Numbered from the stretch's first letter, positions 9,915-19,045 are shown. The stretch: DNA of 45,980 nucleotides from Alphaproteobacteria bacterium (GCA_004292755.1 RDXE01000052.1:1-45980), one strand, 5' to 3'. Numbers and translations: made by a program. The notes: a model not told the origin generated them from the letters alone.

Positions 9915-9931
9915 CGCCGTCGCGCCAAGGC

Positions 9932-9960
9932 TTGCCGTCCTGTAGGGGGATCGCTATACA
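9932..9960 (+). promoter_or_regulatory. Sigma70-type promoter upstream of ndk
   Basis: TTGCCG at 9932-9937 and TATACA at 9955-9960 are spaced exactly 17 bases. Transcription would begin near 9967, leaving a leader of about 70 bases before the ndk ATG. It is one of the clearest promoter matches in the window. Confidence 0.65.
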
Positions 9961-10034
9961 CCGGCGGCCCCCCGCGAGGCATGCCGCTCCGGCGGGCGTT
10001 CCCATTCGTTCTGACCGTACCGGAGCACGCTGCC

Positions 10035-10457
10035 ATGGCGATTGAACGCACCTTTTCGATCCTGAAGCCCGATGCCACCCGCCGCAACCTCACCGGCGCC
10101 ATCAACCAGCGCTTTGAGCAGGCTGGCCTGCGCATTGTCGCCCAGAAGCGCATCTGGATGACCGAAGGCCAAGCCAAGCAATTCTACATCGTCCACAAGG
10201 ATCGCCCGTTCTATGGCGAGCTTGTGTCGTTCATGACCTCTGGCCCCGTGGTGGTGCAGGTGCTGGAAGGCGAGAACGCCGTTGCCCGCAACCGCGAGAT
10301 CATGGGTGCGACCAACCCGGCCAATGCCGCGGAGGGCACCATCCGCAAGGATTTTGCCGAGTCGATCGAAGCAAACTCGGTCCACGGGTCCGACAGTCTG
10401 GAGAATGCTGCGATCGAGATCGCCTATTTCTTCGCAGGCTCGGACATCGTCGGCTAG
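10035..10457 (+). CDS. ndk: Nucleoside diphosphate kinase
   Basis: 140 residues, the exact typical length. It moves the gamma-phosphate of ATP to nucleoside diphosphates through a phosphohistidine. KPDATRRN follows the first strand at residues 11-18, and the catalytic His is H117 in NSVHGSDS. The ATG at 10035 ([12 protein letters not shown]) is chosen over the upstream in-frame start at 9981, which would add 18 unrelated residues and sit too close to the promoter's expected transcript start. It is a single-gene unit behind a good promoter. Confidence 0.97.
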   Translation: MAIERTFSILKPDATRRNLTGAINQRFEQAGLRIVAQKRIWMTEGQAKQFYIVHKDRPFYGELVSFMTSGPVVVQVLEGENAVARNREIMGATNPANAAEGTIRKDFAESIEANSVHGSDSLENAAIEIAYFFAGSDIVG

Positions 10458-10570
10458 CGCTGACCACACAGCAGCGCGATGAACAGTGCCGTCAGCGGGT
10501 CATGGGACAGTCATCGCCGCGTCACGCGTGGCTGATGCTCTCTCGCCACCCTTTCTGACGGAGGTGTTCG

Positions 10571-11968
10571 ATGAAGCGTTTGTTGATCGCGGCCTGTCTG
10601 CTGGCCCCCTGCGCCGCAGGGATCAGCGGCCAGGCCGCCGCCGCCGAGCAGCAGTTTCCTGCTGTGCTGGCTGGCCAAGCCTTGCTGCCCGCCCGCACCC
10701 TGGTCGCGCCGCCCGCTGATGCTGGCCCCTTGTTCCAAAGCTCGGGCAAGTTCACCGCGGCCAATCGGCAGCGGGTGGAGGCATTGGAGAGCCTGCCCGC
10801 CACCTCCTTTCCCTCTGCGCGTGACGCACCGCGGGTGACCGACATTCGCCTGCCGCTGCCGGGCCAAGCGGTGCAGGGCATGTCGGCCGTTCACCCGGTG
10901 GGCGACGGCACGTTCTGGCTGCTGACCGACAATGGCTTTGGCGGCAAGCTGAACTCCACCGACGCCTTGCTGATGGTCCACCGCGTGCGCCCCGTGTTCA
11001 CCACGGGCGCGATGGAGGTGTTGGAGACCATCTTCCTCAGCGATCCAGACCGCAAGGTGCCGTTCGCGATCTCTCAGGAGAACACCCAGCGGCGCTACCT
11101 AACTGGCGGCGATTTTGACCCGGAATCCTTGCGCGTGATCGGCGATCGGCTGTGGATCGGCGAGGAATTTGGCCCGTACCTGCTGGAATTCACGCGCGAT
11201 GGCCGGTTGGTTCAGTTGTTTGAGACCACTGTTTCCGGTCGCACCCACCGCTCGCCCGACCACTATGCCCTGAACCAGGCCCCTGCTGTTCCTGGCCCAG
11301 CGCCCGCCTTCGACGTCCGCCGCAGCCGCGGTTTTGAGCCGATGGCCGCCACGCCCGATGGTCGCTTCCTCTACGTTGCCTTTGAGGGCCCGCTGTGGGA
11401 TGCCGAGCGCGCCGCGTGGGAGTCGGTTGGTGCCCCCGGCGCTGAGCGCCGCGTGGTGCGGATTCTGGAGTTCAGCGTGGCGGAGCGTCGCTATACGGGT
11501 CGCGTGATGCGCTATGCGCTGCACGCGCCCGATCATGTGCTCGGCGACATCGCCATGATCGATGCGACCACAGCCGTGCTGATTGAGCGCGACGACAGCA
11601 CCGAAGGTAGCCGCGCGGAAGCCTGCCAAGGCCCCGCCCAGCCGACCTGCTTCAACGTGCCAGCTGCGTTCAAGCGCGTGTACAAGATCGATTTGTCCCG
11701 CGTGGATGCCGACGGTTTGGTCCATGTCGCTGGCTATATCGACTTGACCGACATCGCCGATCCAGATCGCCGCGCCCACCTCGGCGGCACGACTGGCCGC
11801 TTCACCATGCCCCACCTTGGACCTGAGGGTGTGGCCGTGGTCGATGCCGACACGATCGCCATCGTGAACGACAACAACCTCCCATACTCCATGGGCCGCC
11901 GCATCGGCCGCGCCGACGACAACGAACTGGTTCTCTTGCGCGTGCCAGAATTGCTGCGGGCACGGTAG
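10571..11968 (+). CDS. Exported esterase-like activity of phytase family protein
   Basis: 465 residues with a Sec signal peptide of about 26 residues ending AAA before EQ. The mature part matches the 'esterase-like activity of phytase' family (PF13449), a beta-propeller-like fold. Visible markers are a 'HPVGDGTFWLLTDNGFGGKLNSTDALLM' region, 'GGDFDPESLRVIGDRLWIGEEFGPYLLEF', 'GFEPMAATPDGRFLYVAFEG' and a late 'GPEGVAVVDADTIAIVNDNN'. The conserved DNG, EEFGP and NDN clusters are probably metal or substrate sites. The substrate is unknown, although phosphoester hydrolysis is implied by the family name. A GGAGGT ribosome site precedes the ATG. No clear functional partner lies nearby. A 12-base-pair hairpin follows the stop. 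Confidence 0.85.
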   Translation: MKRLLIAACLLAPCAAGISGQAAAAEQQFPAVLAGQALLPARTLVAPPADAGPLFQSSGKFTAANRQRVEALESLPATSFPSARDAPRVTDIRLPLPGQAVQGMSAVHPVGDGTFWLLTDNGFGGKLNSTDALLMVHRVRPVFTTGAMEVLETIFLSDPDRKVPFAISQENTQRRYLTGGDFDPESLRVIGDRLWIGEEFGPYLLEFTRDGRLVQLFETTVSGRTHRSPDHYALNQAPAVPGPAPAFDVRRSRGFEPMAATPDGRFLYVAFEGPLWDAERAAWESVGAPGAERRVVRILEFSVAERRYTGRVMRYALHAPDHVLGDIAMIDATTAVLIERDDSTEGSRAEACQGPAQPTCFNVPAAFKRVYKIDLSRVDADGLVHVAGYIDLTDIADPDRRAHLGGTTGRFTMPHLGPEGVAVVDADTIAIVNDNNLPYSMGRRIGRADDNELVLLRVPELLRAR

Positions 11969-11975
11969 AGGGGTG

Positions 11976-12007
11976 TGCCACCGGCACGTGTGCCTGTGCC
12001 GGTGGCA
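11976..12007. terminator. Perfect 12-bp inverted repeat after the phytase-like gene
   Basis: TGCCACCGGCAC (11976-11987) and GTGCCGGTGGCA (11996-12007) pair perfectly around an eight-base loop, eight bases after the stop codon. No T-tract follows, so it is a probable intrinsic or Rho-assisted terminator. It argues against the GTG at 11975 being a real start for the next gene. Confidence 0.55.
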
Positions 12008-12130
12008 AACCGAGCATTAGTTCCCGTACTAGGACAAATTGCTACAGAGCCACAGCCATTGGCATGGTTTCTCTGGCAGAAGCGCTGCGATACCATGCAC
12101 GAGACGCGATTTTCGCGATTGGGGAGAGAC

Positions 12131-14398
12131 ATGCTGCGACGGGATCCGCCGGTGGTGGTGCAAGTCTTTGCTCTGTTGCTATGGATGGTGCTAGCGCCGA
12201 CTCTAGTGGCAGCCCAGCCCGCCTCCATTCCACCCCCACCGATTGCTGACGCGACAGAGACCGAGCGCTGGATTTGGGCCACCCTGCGTGCTGGCAATCA
12301 CGCAGACTTGAATTTGCGGTGCGGCCAAACCCTAGATCCAAAGAGCACGACTGATCCTCGCTGGGAGCACCCATGCCGCCAAGTCAGTGGGCACTTTCTA
12401 GAAGCTTTGCTGACCAGTGACGGTTGGCGTGCCGCTCCGGCCCATCGCGGCGTAAACATCTCTGGGGCTCGGGTGTTGGAGAATGTCAATCTGCGTGGCG
12501 CCGTTATTGGGATGGCAATTTACATGAAAGCAAGTCGATTAGATGCTTGGATATCATTTGAGGACACCCGCTTTGAGAGGGGCTTTTTTTTCGATTCGGT
12601 TGTTTTCAATGGAGGCCTTTTTGCAGAGCGTATGACTGTGAGCGGCAGTTCCTTTCTTCGTAATGGGACTGTGATTCGACGTGAGGCGTTGTCGATTGGC
12701 GGGACGCAAATCTCTGGGGATCTTGATCTGTCGGGCATCGTAATCGAAACCGGGCTTAAGGCAGAGCGTATCAGTGTCGGTCGTTCCGTCTTTCTTGGCA
12801 ACGGTGCGAAGATCGCTGGGTCAGTTTCATTTACTTTATCCCGTTTTGGTGGTGACTTGGATTTGAGCGGTGGTAGATTTGAGAGAGGGTTGAAATTAGA
12901 TAAGATGGATATCGCTGGTAGCGTATTTGTGAGAGATAAAGCTACAGTGTCTGGCGGTCCCATGGATTTGAATTCTACTAAAGTCGACCAGCAGGTTGTT
13001 TTAAACACTTCAACTTTTGCGGAAGGCGTCAATGCAGATTCTATACGAGTTGGCGGATCCTTTTTTGCTAGAGATGGTGTGATTGTAAAAAACCATGGGC
13101 TAGAAATAACTGGAGCAAAGATAAAAGGAGGGGTATTTCTTTCAGATTCCGAATTCAGTGATGGTATTAGTGCGCACGGTACTGTGATCGACGGCAGTTT
13201 TGTTCTTCATAATGGGAGTGTTGGTGGGCGGGCATTGAACTTATGGGCAGCAGATATAGGTGGAATAATCAACATATCCTATAGCAAAATTGATCTTGGC
13301 ATTGAGGCTAGGCAAATCCGCGTTGGTCGGGATTTCTTCGGCAACAATCTCAAACAGGTAGGCGGCGTCGGTCTTCAGTTGGACAGTGCGACTCTTGCGG
13401 GTAGTTTGGTTCTGCAAAACGCCAGACTGGAAGGAGGGCTTTCAGCCAGACGTGCATCTATAAATGGTGATATCAACGCACTAAACATTGTCGTTACTAC
13501 CGGAAATGTTTTGTTGGAGGCTGCAAAAATTGGTGGATTCGTGTCGTTCATTGGTGCGTCTATCAAGACACCCATTCGTTTGGGATCAGTTGATATAGCG
13601 AAATTCCTGGACATCAGTGGTGCGCAGGAAATCGCAGAATTAGATTTGTCCCATAGCACTATTCATCAGGAGTTGCGGCTTGGCCAGCCAGGAAGTTCTG
13701 CCCCAACGTGGACCAGGGATGCAATTCTATCGCTCCGCAACGCGAAGGTTGGTGCTTTGATCGATTCACCAGGACCGAACCCTATCCTTCCGCAAGCATG
13801 GCCGCAGACCGTTGTTCTCTCTGGGTTGACCTATGAGCGGCTGAGTGCGTCAGACGCTGATCGCGCACAGGACATGGGGTTTCGCCCCGTGACGTATTTC
13901 ATCAATCTTCTAGCGCGCGACACTTGGTTTAGTCCGCAGCCCTATCACCAGTTGGCCTCGGTCTTCCTAGGGGCTGGCGATAGTGAGCGGGCGGAGGCGA
14001 TCCTTTACGCCGCGAAGGAGCGAGAGCGACACAAAGAAACAGACTTTTGGGGCCGGACCGGCCTCTGGTTGCTGAAAGTAACCGTCGGCTATGGCATTGG
14101 CTCAGGCCCTTGGCTAATCCTGGTTTGGGTCCTCGTTGTGACTTTAGTGGGGATGGTAGTGTTGGCCCGCTCGCCAGGCGGGCGAGGCAAGTCGTGGTCC
14201 TGGCGGTTTGGCGCAAGCCTCGACCACCTTCTCCCCATCGTGGAATTGAGCCCGGAGTTCACGAAGTTTTTTGATGACCCTGGGCGTGAGCGATTGGCCG
14301 GCTGGCAGATGGGCTATTTCGCCGTTCACGCCATTCTGGGCTATGTGCTGGCAGCGGTCTTGGCCGCTGCCGTCGCGGGTCTTACCCACTTCCAGTAG
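12131..14398 (+). CDS. Membrane-anchored repeat protein (beta-helix/pentapeptide-like)
   Basis: 755 residues from the ATG at 12131, which follows GGGGAG and begins a signal peptide (hydrophobic residues 8-28, VAA-QP). Residues 165-483 are seven successive repeats of 45 or 46 residues, each two turns of about 23, with a pattern like I-x-V-x-G-S-x-F-x-R-x-G and then L-x-I-x-G-A-x-I-x-G-x-V-x-L-S. This suggests a right-handed beta-helix. Residues 596-632 contain ARDTWFSPQPYHQLASVF and a short helical repeat. Two membrane segments follow, at about 655-680 and 727-750. Actinobacterial proteins annotated as membrane-associated oxidoreductases or pentapeptide-repeat proteins share, as I recall, the ARDxxxSPQPYxQLA element; no enzymatic activity is evident. 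Base composition falls sharply in the repeat region, suggesting transfer. The function is unknown. Confidence 0.8.
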   Translation: MLRRDPPVVVQVFALLLWMVLAPTLVAAQPASIPPPPIADATETERWIWATLRAGNHADLNLRCGQTLDPKSTTDPRWEHPCRQVSGHFLEALLTSDGWRAAPAHRGVNISGARVLENVNLRGAVIGMAIYMKASRLDAWISFEDTRFERGFFFDSVVFNGGLFAERMTVSGSSFLRNGTVIRREALSIGGTQISGDLDLSGIVIETGLKAERISVGRSVFLGNGAKIAGSVSFTLSRFGGDLDLSGGRFERGLKLDKMDIAGSVFVRDKATVSGGPMDLNSTKVDQQVVLNTSTFAEGVNADSIRVGGSFFARDGVIVKNHGLEITGAKIKGGVFLSDSEFSDGISAHGTVIDGSFVLHNGSVGGRALNLWAADIGGIINISYSKIDLGIEARQIRVGRDFFGNNLKQVGGVGLQLDSATLAGSLVLQNARLEGGLSARRASINGDINALNIVVTTGNVLLEAAKIGGFVSFIGASIKTPIRLGSVDIAKFLDISGAQEIAELDLSHSTIHQELRLGQPGSSAPTWTRDAILSLRNAKVGALIDSPGPNPILPQAWPQTVVLSGLTYERLSASDADRAQDMGFRPVTYFINLLARDTWFSPQPYHQLASVFLGAGDSERAEAILYAAKERERHKETDFWGRTGLWLLKVTVGYGIGSGPWLILVWVLVVTLVGMVVLARSPGGRGKSWSWRFGASLDHLLPIVELSPEFTKFFDDPGRERLAGWQMGYFAVHAILGYVLAAVLAAAVAGLTHFQ

Positions 14399-14406
14399 CA
14401 GCCACA

Positions 14407-14952
14407 CTACCGCCCGCTGTCTTGCAGGAACTTGACGTAGGTGAAGGTCCAGTCGCGGGTGGCCCTGCTTTGGTGGCAGGCGAAGCAGCTGGCGGTTTGG
14501 GCCTCGGTGGTGGTGCGGCGGGTGCCGTCGGGCGCGAAGCCTGCGTATTCCCACTCGCCATTGCGGCGCTCGGCGTTGTAGCCAGCGCCCCAGCCGGTGC
14601 GTTTCTCCATCACCGCGATCGCCAGCACGCGATCGGTGGGGACCATGCGACCAGCCGCGTCACGCTCTGGTTGGCCGTCGGCACCCAGCTTGGCAGCGCG
14701 ATCCTCCATCACCAGCACAGTGCCAGAGGGGGCAGGGCGGCTGGCCGAGGCAGCCCGATGCGCCGCTGGATTGACGTACATGAAGCGGATTTGGTTGGGG
14801 GTGCGATCAGGGCGTTCAATCGTGTTGTAGACGATGAACTGCGTTTGATAGTCCTTTGGAAATTCTACCAAATCTGGTCCTGCAAGGGCAGGGGCTGCCA
14901 TCAGCGCCACAGCCATCATCAGGCCCGCGCGACAGCGGGTGCCGGTGATCAT
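14407..14952 (-). CDS. Cytochrome P460-family c-type haem protein
   Basis: 181 residues with a signal peptide ending near APALA-GP. The mature domain matches the cytochrome P460 family (PF16694 type): an early FPKDYQTQFIVYNTIERPD segment, a 'FMYVNPAAHRA' segment, 'VLVMEDRAAK', and a C-terminal CFACHQS haem c attachment site (CxxCH) followed by RDWTFTY. Family members are periplasmic haem proteins; P460 proper oxidises hydroxylamine and relatives (cytochrome c'-beta) bind NO. I cannot tell from sequence alone whether the Lys cross-link of true P460 is present. The start overlaps the upstream cupredoxin stop (ATGA), so the two are one operon. A copper protein as partner suggests electron transfer, which is inference. 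Confidence 0.85.
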   Translation of the reverse strand: MITGTRCRAGLMMAVALMAAPALAGPDLVEFPKDYQTQFIVYNTIERPDRTPNQIRFMYVNPAAHRAASASRPAPSGTVLVMEDRAAKLGADGQPERDAAGRMVPTDRVLAIAVMEKRTGWGAGYNAERRNGEWEYAGFAPDGTRRTTTEAQTASCFACHQSRATRDWTFTYVKFLQDSGR

Positions 14953-15272
14953 GGCAGCACCTCAATCTGCACCACCATGAGCATGTGGCCGTGTTGGACG
15001 CACTCCACCTCCACCCGGCCTGGCGCGCGCAGGGTGAGAATCGTCGATTGACCGGACTTGGTGACCCCCAAATCCACCCCGTGACCAACTGTTGGGATGA
15101 ATACGGTGTGGTCCACCACGTCATCATTTCGAAACCGGATCGTATCCCCGACCCGAGCCGTCAGCCGACCCGGTTCAAACTCGCTGCCGCTCAGGACAAC
15201 CAAGTGTTCGGCGGCAGCGACTGGGCTGGCAGCGGCCAGCAGCGCTGTTAAGGCAAGCGGTAACGGTTTCAC
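14949..15272 (-). CDS. Cupredoxin (plastocyanin/azurin-like)
   Basis: 107 residues with a Sec signal peptide of about 20 residues (VAAAEH). The mature part is a single small blue-copper domain: 'EFEPGRLTARVGDTIRFRNDDVVDHTVF' supplies the first His ligand, and the C-terminal VECVQHGHMLMVV cluster supplies Cys, His and Met ligands, all the residues needed for a type 1 copper site. It should act as a periplasmic one-electron carrier. It is the first gene of a two-gene operon with the P460-like cytochrome. The gene is divergent from dnaE across about 190 bases that include a GTCAATTGAC palindrome at 15346-15355. I did not find a convincing promoter there. Confidence 0.88.
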   Translation of the reverse strand: MKPLPLALTALLAAASPVAAAEHLVVLSGSEFEPGRLTARVGDTIRFRNDDVVDHTVFIPTVGHGVDLGVTKSGQSTILTLRAPGRVEVECVQHGHMLMVVQIEVLP

Positions 15273-15464
15273 CCGACCCTCCCCAGGTTGGTGGCGTTGA
15301 AAAAACCCGCTTCACGTCCGGAGGGTGGGGCCAGTGCGAGGCGCTGTCAATTGACCTGCTCGAGCCGCGAATGGTTGCCGCTACCCAGCCCACACGGCCA
15401 GGAAGGCGGGGCAACCATCACCTAGGCGATGCAGTCGCGCAGGTGACGCGCTAGGCTGTCCGCC

Positions 15465-18400
15465 ATGCCGCACGCTTCGTTCGTTCATCTGCGCCTGCAC
15501 TCCGCCTACTCCCTGTCCGAGGGGGCGGTGCGCATCAAGGAGTTGGTCAAGACCTGCGCCAAGGAGGGCATGCCAGCCGTTGCGATCACCGACACCGGCA
15601 ACTTGTTCGGCGCGATTGAGTTTCGGCTTGCGGCGTTGGATGCCGGAGTGCAGCCGATCATTGGCTGTCAGCTGGCGATTCGCCGCAGCGATCAGCCGTC
15701 ACGTCCTGGGCTGGTGCCGGAACCGGATTGTCTCGTGCTGTTGGTTCAGTCGGCCCTTGGCTATGCCAACCTGATGCATTTGGTCTCAACGGCGTTCCTC
15801 GGCAGTGCTGCCCATGAGTCGCCGCAAATTGGCTGGGAGGCGTTGGAAGGGCACAGTGACGGCCTGATCGCCCTGACTGGCGGGCCGATGGGCACGGTCG
15901 GGCGCTTGTTGCGCGATGGCAATCGTACCGCGGCCGAGGCAGTGCTGGATCGCCTGCAAGGCTTGTTTCCAACCCGGCTCTATGTCGAGTTGATGCGCCA
16001 TGATCTCCCGGAGGAGGATGCGATTGAGGGCGACCTGATCGATCTGGCCTATGCGCGCGATCTGCCATTGGTCGCCACCAACGACGTTTATTTCGATAAA
16101 GCATCGATGTTTGAAGCCCATGATGCGCTGCTGTGCATCGCCGGTGGCGTAACGCTGTCGCGCCAGGATCGCAGGCGTGTCACGCCGGAGCATCGCCTGA
16201 AAACAGCCGAGGAGATGCGACACCTGTTCGCCGATCTGCCGGAGGCGTGTGACAACACTCTGGTGATCGCGCAGCGCTGCGCCTACCTGCCCGAGTTACG
16301 CAAGCCGATCCTGCCTGCCTTCCCAACCCGGGATGGTCGCACCGAAGTCGATGAGTTGCGCGCCATGGCCGCGGAGGGGCTGGAGCGTCGCCTGGAGGGT
16401 CAAAGCGTTGACCGTGCGACCTATGAGGCACGCCTCTCCTTCGAGTTGGACGTGATAATCAAAATGGGCTTCGCAGGCTATTTCTTGATCGTTGCGGACT
16501 TCATCCAATGGGCGAAGGCCGCGGGCATTCCGGTGGGCCCAGGCCGTGGATCGGGCGCAGGCTCCTTGGTCGCCTGGGCGTTGACCATCACCGACCTTGA
16601 TCCCATTCGCTTCGGCTTGTTGTTCGAGCGGTTCTTGAACCCTGAACGCGTTTCCATGCCCGACTTCGACATCGATTTCTGCCAGACCCGGCGGGATGAG
16701 GTGATCGACTACGTTCAGAAGAAGTACGGGGTCGACCGTGTCGCCCAGATCATCACCTTCGGCAAGCTGCAAGCCCGCGCCGTGCTCCGGGATGTCGGCC
16801 GGGTGATGGAAATGCCCTATGGTCAGGTGGATCGGATCTGCAAGCTGGTGCCGAACAATCCGGCCAATCCAGTCACCCTGGAACAAGCCGTCGCAGGCGA
16901 GCCCTTGCTGCAGCAGATGCGGGACAGTGATGAGCAAGTTAAACGCTTGATCGACACGGGCATGCGGCTGGAAGGGCTGTATCGCCATGCCTCCACCCAC
17001 GCAGCCGGGGTGGTGATTGGTGACCGGCCGTTGGAACAACTTGTTCCACTGTACCGCGATCCGCGCTCGACCCTGCCTGCCACACAGTTCAACATGAAGT
17101 ATGTTGAGATGGCGGGGCTGGTAAAGTTTGACTTCCTGGGTCTCAAAACCCTCACCGTGCTGGCGGTGGCCGAGCAGTTGATCCGCGCGAAGGACCCCGG
17201 CTTTGATCTTGGGCGTATCCCGCTCGACGATGCCAAGACCTTTGACATGCTGTCCCGCGGTGATGCGACCGGGGTGTTTCAGTTGGAATCCAGCGGCATG
17301 CGCGACACCGTGCGCAAGCTGAAGCCAGACCGGCTGGAGGACATTATCGCGCTGGTCTCGCTCTACCGACCCGGCCCAATGGACAACATCCCGTCCTATA
17401 TCGCCCGCAAGAAGGGCGAGGAGGAGCCGGACTATCTGCACCCGAAGCTGAAAGGCATCCTCGAAGAAACCTATGGCATCATGATCTATCAAGAACAGGT
17501 CATGCAGATTGCCCAGGTGTTGTCTGGCTATTCACTGGGTGGCGCGGATTTGCTGCGCCGCGCGATGGGCAAGAAGATTAAGGAGGAGATGGACCAACAA
17601 CGCGCCCTGTTCGTTGATGGCGCGGTCAAGAACGGTGTCGATGGTGCCAAAGCCTCGGAAATCTTTGATTTGGTGGCGAAGTTTGCGGGCTATGGCTTCA
17701 ACAAGTCCCACGCGGCCGCCTATGCCTTGGTCAGCTATCAGACCGCTTGGTGCAAGGCGAACCACCCCGTGGAGTTCATCGCGGCGTCGATGACCCTCGA
17801 CATCGCCAACACCGACAAGCTGGCGGTGTTCCGCCAGGAGTTGACGCGCCTGAAGATCCCCTTGCTGCCGCCGGACATCAACGCCTCCGACGTTACCTTC
17901 TCCGTCGAGACCACGGCCGAGGGAGTGGCAGCGGTGCGCTATGCGCTGGCCGCGGTGAAGAAGGTGGGCGAGCAGGCGATGACCTCGGTGGTGGCGGAGC
18001 GTCGCAAGGGCGGGCGGTTCAAGAGCGTGTGGGATTTTGCGGGCCGCATGGATCACCGCGTGGTCAACAAGGGCGCGCTGGAGCATTTGATTGCAGCCGG
18101 TGCGTTTGACAGCCTGAACCGCTCCCGCGCGAAGCTGTTTGCGGCAGCCGAGACCATGGTGCGCTTTGCTGCCCAAGCGCAGGAGGAGCGGGCGTCGGCC
18201 CAGGTCTCCATGTTCGGCGGTGCCGTGGAAGCGCGGGAACCTGAGCTGCCGCGGGCCCAGGAGTGGCCGGTGCACGAGGCGCTGCAACGCGAGCACGCAG
18301 CCCTTGGCTTCTATCTGACGGCTCACCCCCTCGACGCTTATCAGCGGGTGATTGATCGTCTGGGCATCGTGCGGGCGGCTGATTTGCCGTCCAAGGTCCG

Positions 18401-18905
18401 CGGCTCCGGCGTCCAAATGGTTCAAATCGCAGGAATTGTGTCCGGTCGTCAGGAGCGTACCTCGGCCAAGGGCAACCGATTTGCCTTTGTCCAGCTGTCC
18501 GACCAGTCCGGCAGCTTGGAGGTCGCGATGTTCTCTGAAGTGCTGTCGACGGCCCGCCCGTTGCTGGACAGTGGCGAGCCGTTGCTGATCCAGGCCAAGG
18601 CCGAGCCCGACGCCGATGGCGAAGGGGTGCGGCTGACCGTGGTCAGCGTCGGCTCGCTGGAGACTGCGGCCAAGGGCACTGGGGCAGGCATGAAGATCTA
18701 TCTGGAAAGTGCGGCTCCCCTGCCGGGCTTGAAGGAGGTGTTTGCTGGCAAAGGCTCACCGCCAGGTGCCGGTCCAATTGTGTTTGTGATCGATGTTGAC
18801 CAACGTGAAGTGGAAATCCGCCTGGATCGCAAGGTTCCAGTCTCGCCGGCGTTGCGCCAGCGGGTAAAGGCGATGCCGGGCGTGGTTGATGCCGTTGAAA
18901 TTTGA
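15465..18905 (+). CDS. dnaE: DNA polymerase III alpha subunit, DnaE1
   Basis: 1146 residues, the normal length for replicative DnaE. In order there is an N-terminal PHP domain (FVHLRLHSAYSLSEGA, ITDTGNLFGAIEF), the palm with the catalytic Asp pair in PDFDIDF (D400 and D402) and the third Asp in VKFDFLGL (D556). A fingers region carries 'YRPGPMDNIPSYIARKKG' and 'GYGFNKSHAAAYALVSYQTAW', followed by helix-hairpin-helix, an OB fold near residues 985-1070 and a C-terminal tau-binding part. It is the chromosomal replicase catalytic subunit. The PHP metal-site residues look partly lost, as is common in proteobacterial DnaE, where a separate epsilon subunit proofreads. It stands alone on the plus strand. 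Confidence 0.98.
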   Translation: MPHASFVHLRLHSAYSLSEGAVRIKELVKTCAKEGMPAVAITDTGNLFGAIEFRLAALDAGVQPIIGCQLAIRRSDQPSRPGLVPEPDCLVLLVQSALGYANLMHLVSTAFLGSAAHESPQIGWEALEGHSDGLIALTGGPMGTVGRLLRDGNRTAAEAVLDRLQGLFPTRLYVELMRHDLPEEDAIEGDLIDLAYARDLPLVATNDVYFDKASMFEAHDALLCIAGGVTLSRQDRRRVTPEHRLKTAEEMRHLFADLPEACDNTLVIAQRCAYLPELRKPILPAFPTRDGRTEVDELRAMAAEGLERRLEGQSVDRATYEARLSFELDVIIKMGFAGYFLIVADFIQWAKAAGIPVGPGRGSGAGSLVAWALTITDLDPIRFGLLFERFLNPERVSMPDFDIDFCQTRRDEVIDYVQKKYGVDRVAQIITFGKLQARAVLRDVGRVMEMPYGQVDRICKLVPNNPANPVTLEQAVAGEPLLQQMRDSDEQVKRLIDTGMRLEGLYRHASTHAAGVVIGDRPLEQLVPLYRDPRSTLPATQFNMKYVEMAGLVKFDFLGLKTLTVLAVAEQLIRAKDPGFDLGRIPLDDAKTFDMLSRGDATGVFQLESSGMRDTVRKLKPDRLEDIIALVSLYRPGPMDNIPSYIARKKGEEEPDYLHPKLKGILEETYGIMIYQEQVMQIAQVLSGYSLGGADLLRRAMGKKIKEEMDQQRALFVDGAVKNGVDGAKASEIFDLVAKFAGYGFNKSHAAAYALVSYQTAWCKANHPVEFIAASMTLDIANTDKLAVFRQELTRLKIPLLPPDINASDVTFSVETTAEGVAAVRYALAAVKKVGEQAMTSVVAERRKGGRFKSVWDFAGRMDHRVVNKGALEHLIAAGAFDSLNRSRAKLFAAAETMVRFAAQAQEERASAQVSMFGGAVEAREPELPRAQEWPVHEALQREHAALGFYLTAHPLDAYQRVIDRLGIVRAADLPSKVRGSGVQMVQIAGIVSGRQERTSAKGNRFAFVQLSDQSGSLEVAMFSEVLSTARPLLDSGEPLLIQAKAEPDADGEGVRLTVVSVGSLETAAKGTGAGMKIYLESAAPLPGLKEVFAGKGSPPGAGPIVFVIDVDQREVEIRLDRKVPVSPALRQRVKAMPGVVDAVEI

Positions 18906-19045
18906 TTGCGACACAAGCGCCCGGATCAGCCACTGGCGCGGCTTGGTCCGCCTGCTGACGGCTATTTGAGTTGATCTTGAGGGTCGCGCCGGGTCAGTGA
19001 TCTTAGCGCGCTGCACTGTCGAGGCAGAGTGGACGGGAGAAGAGC

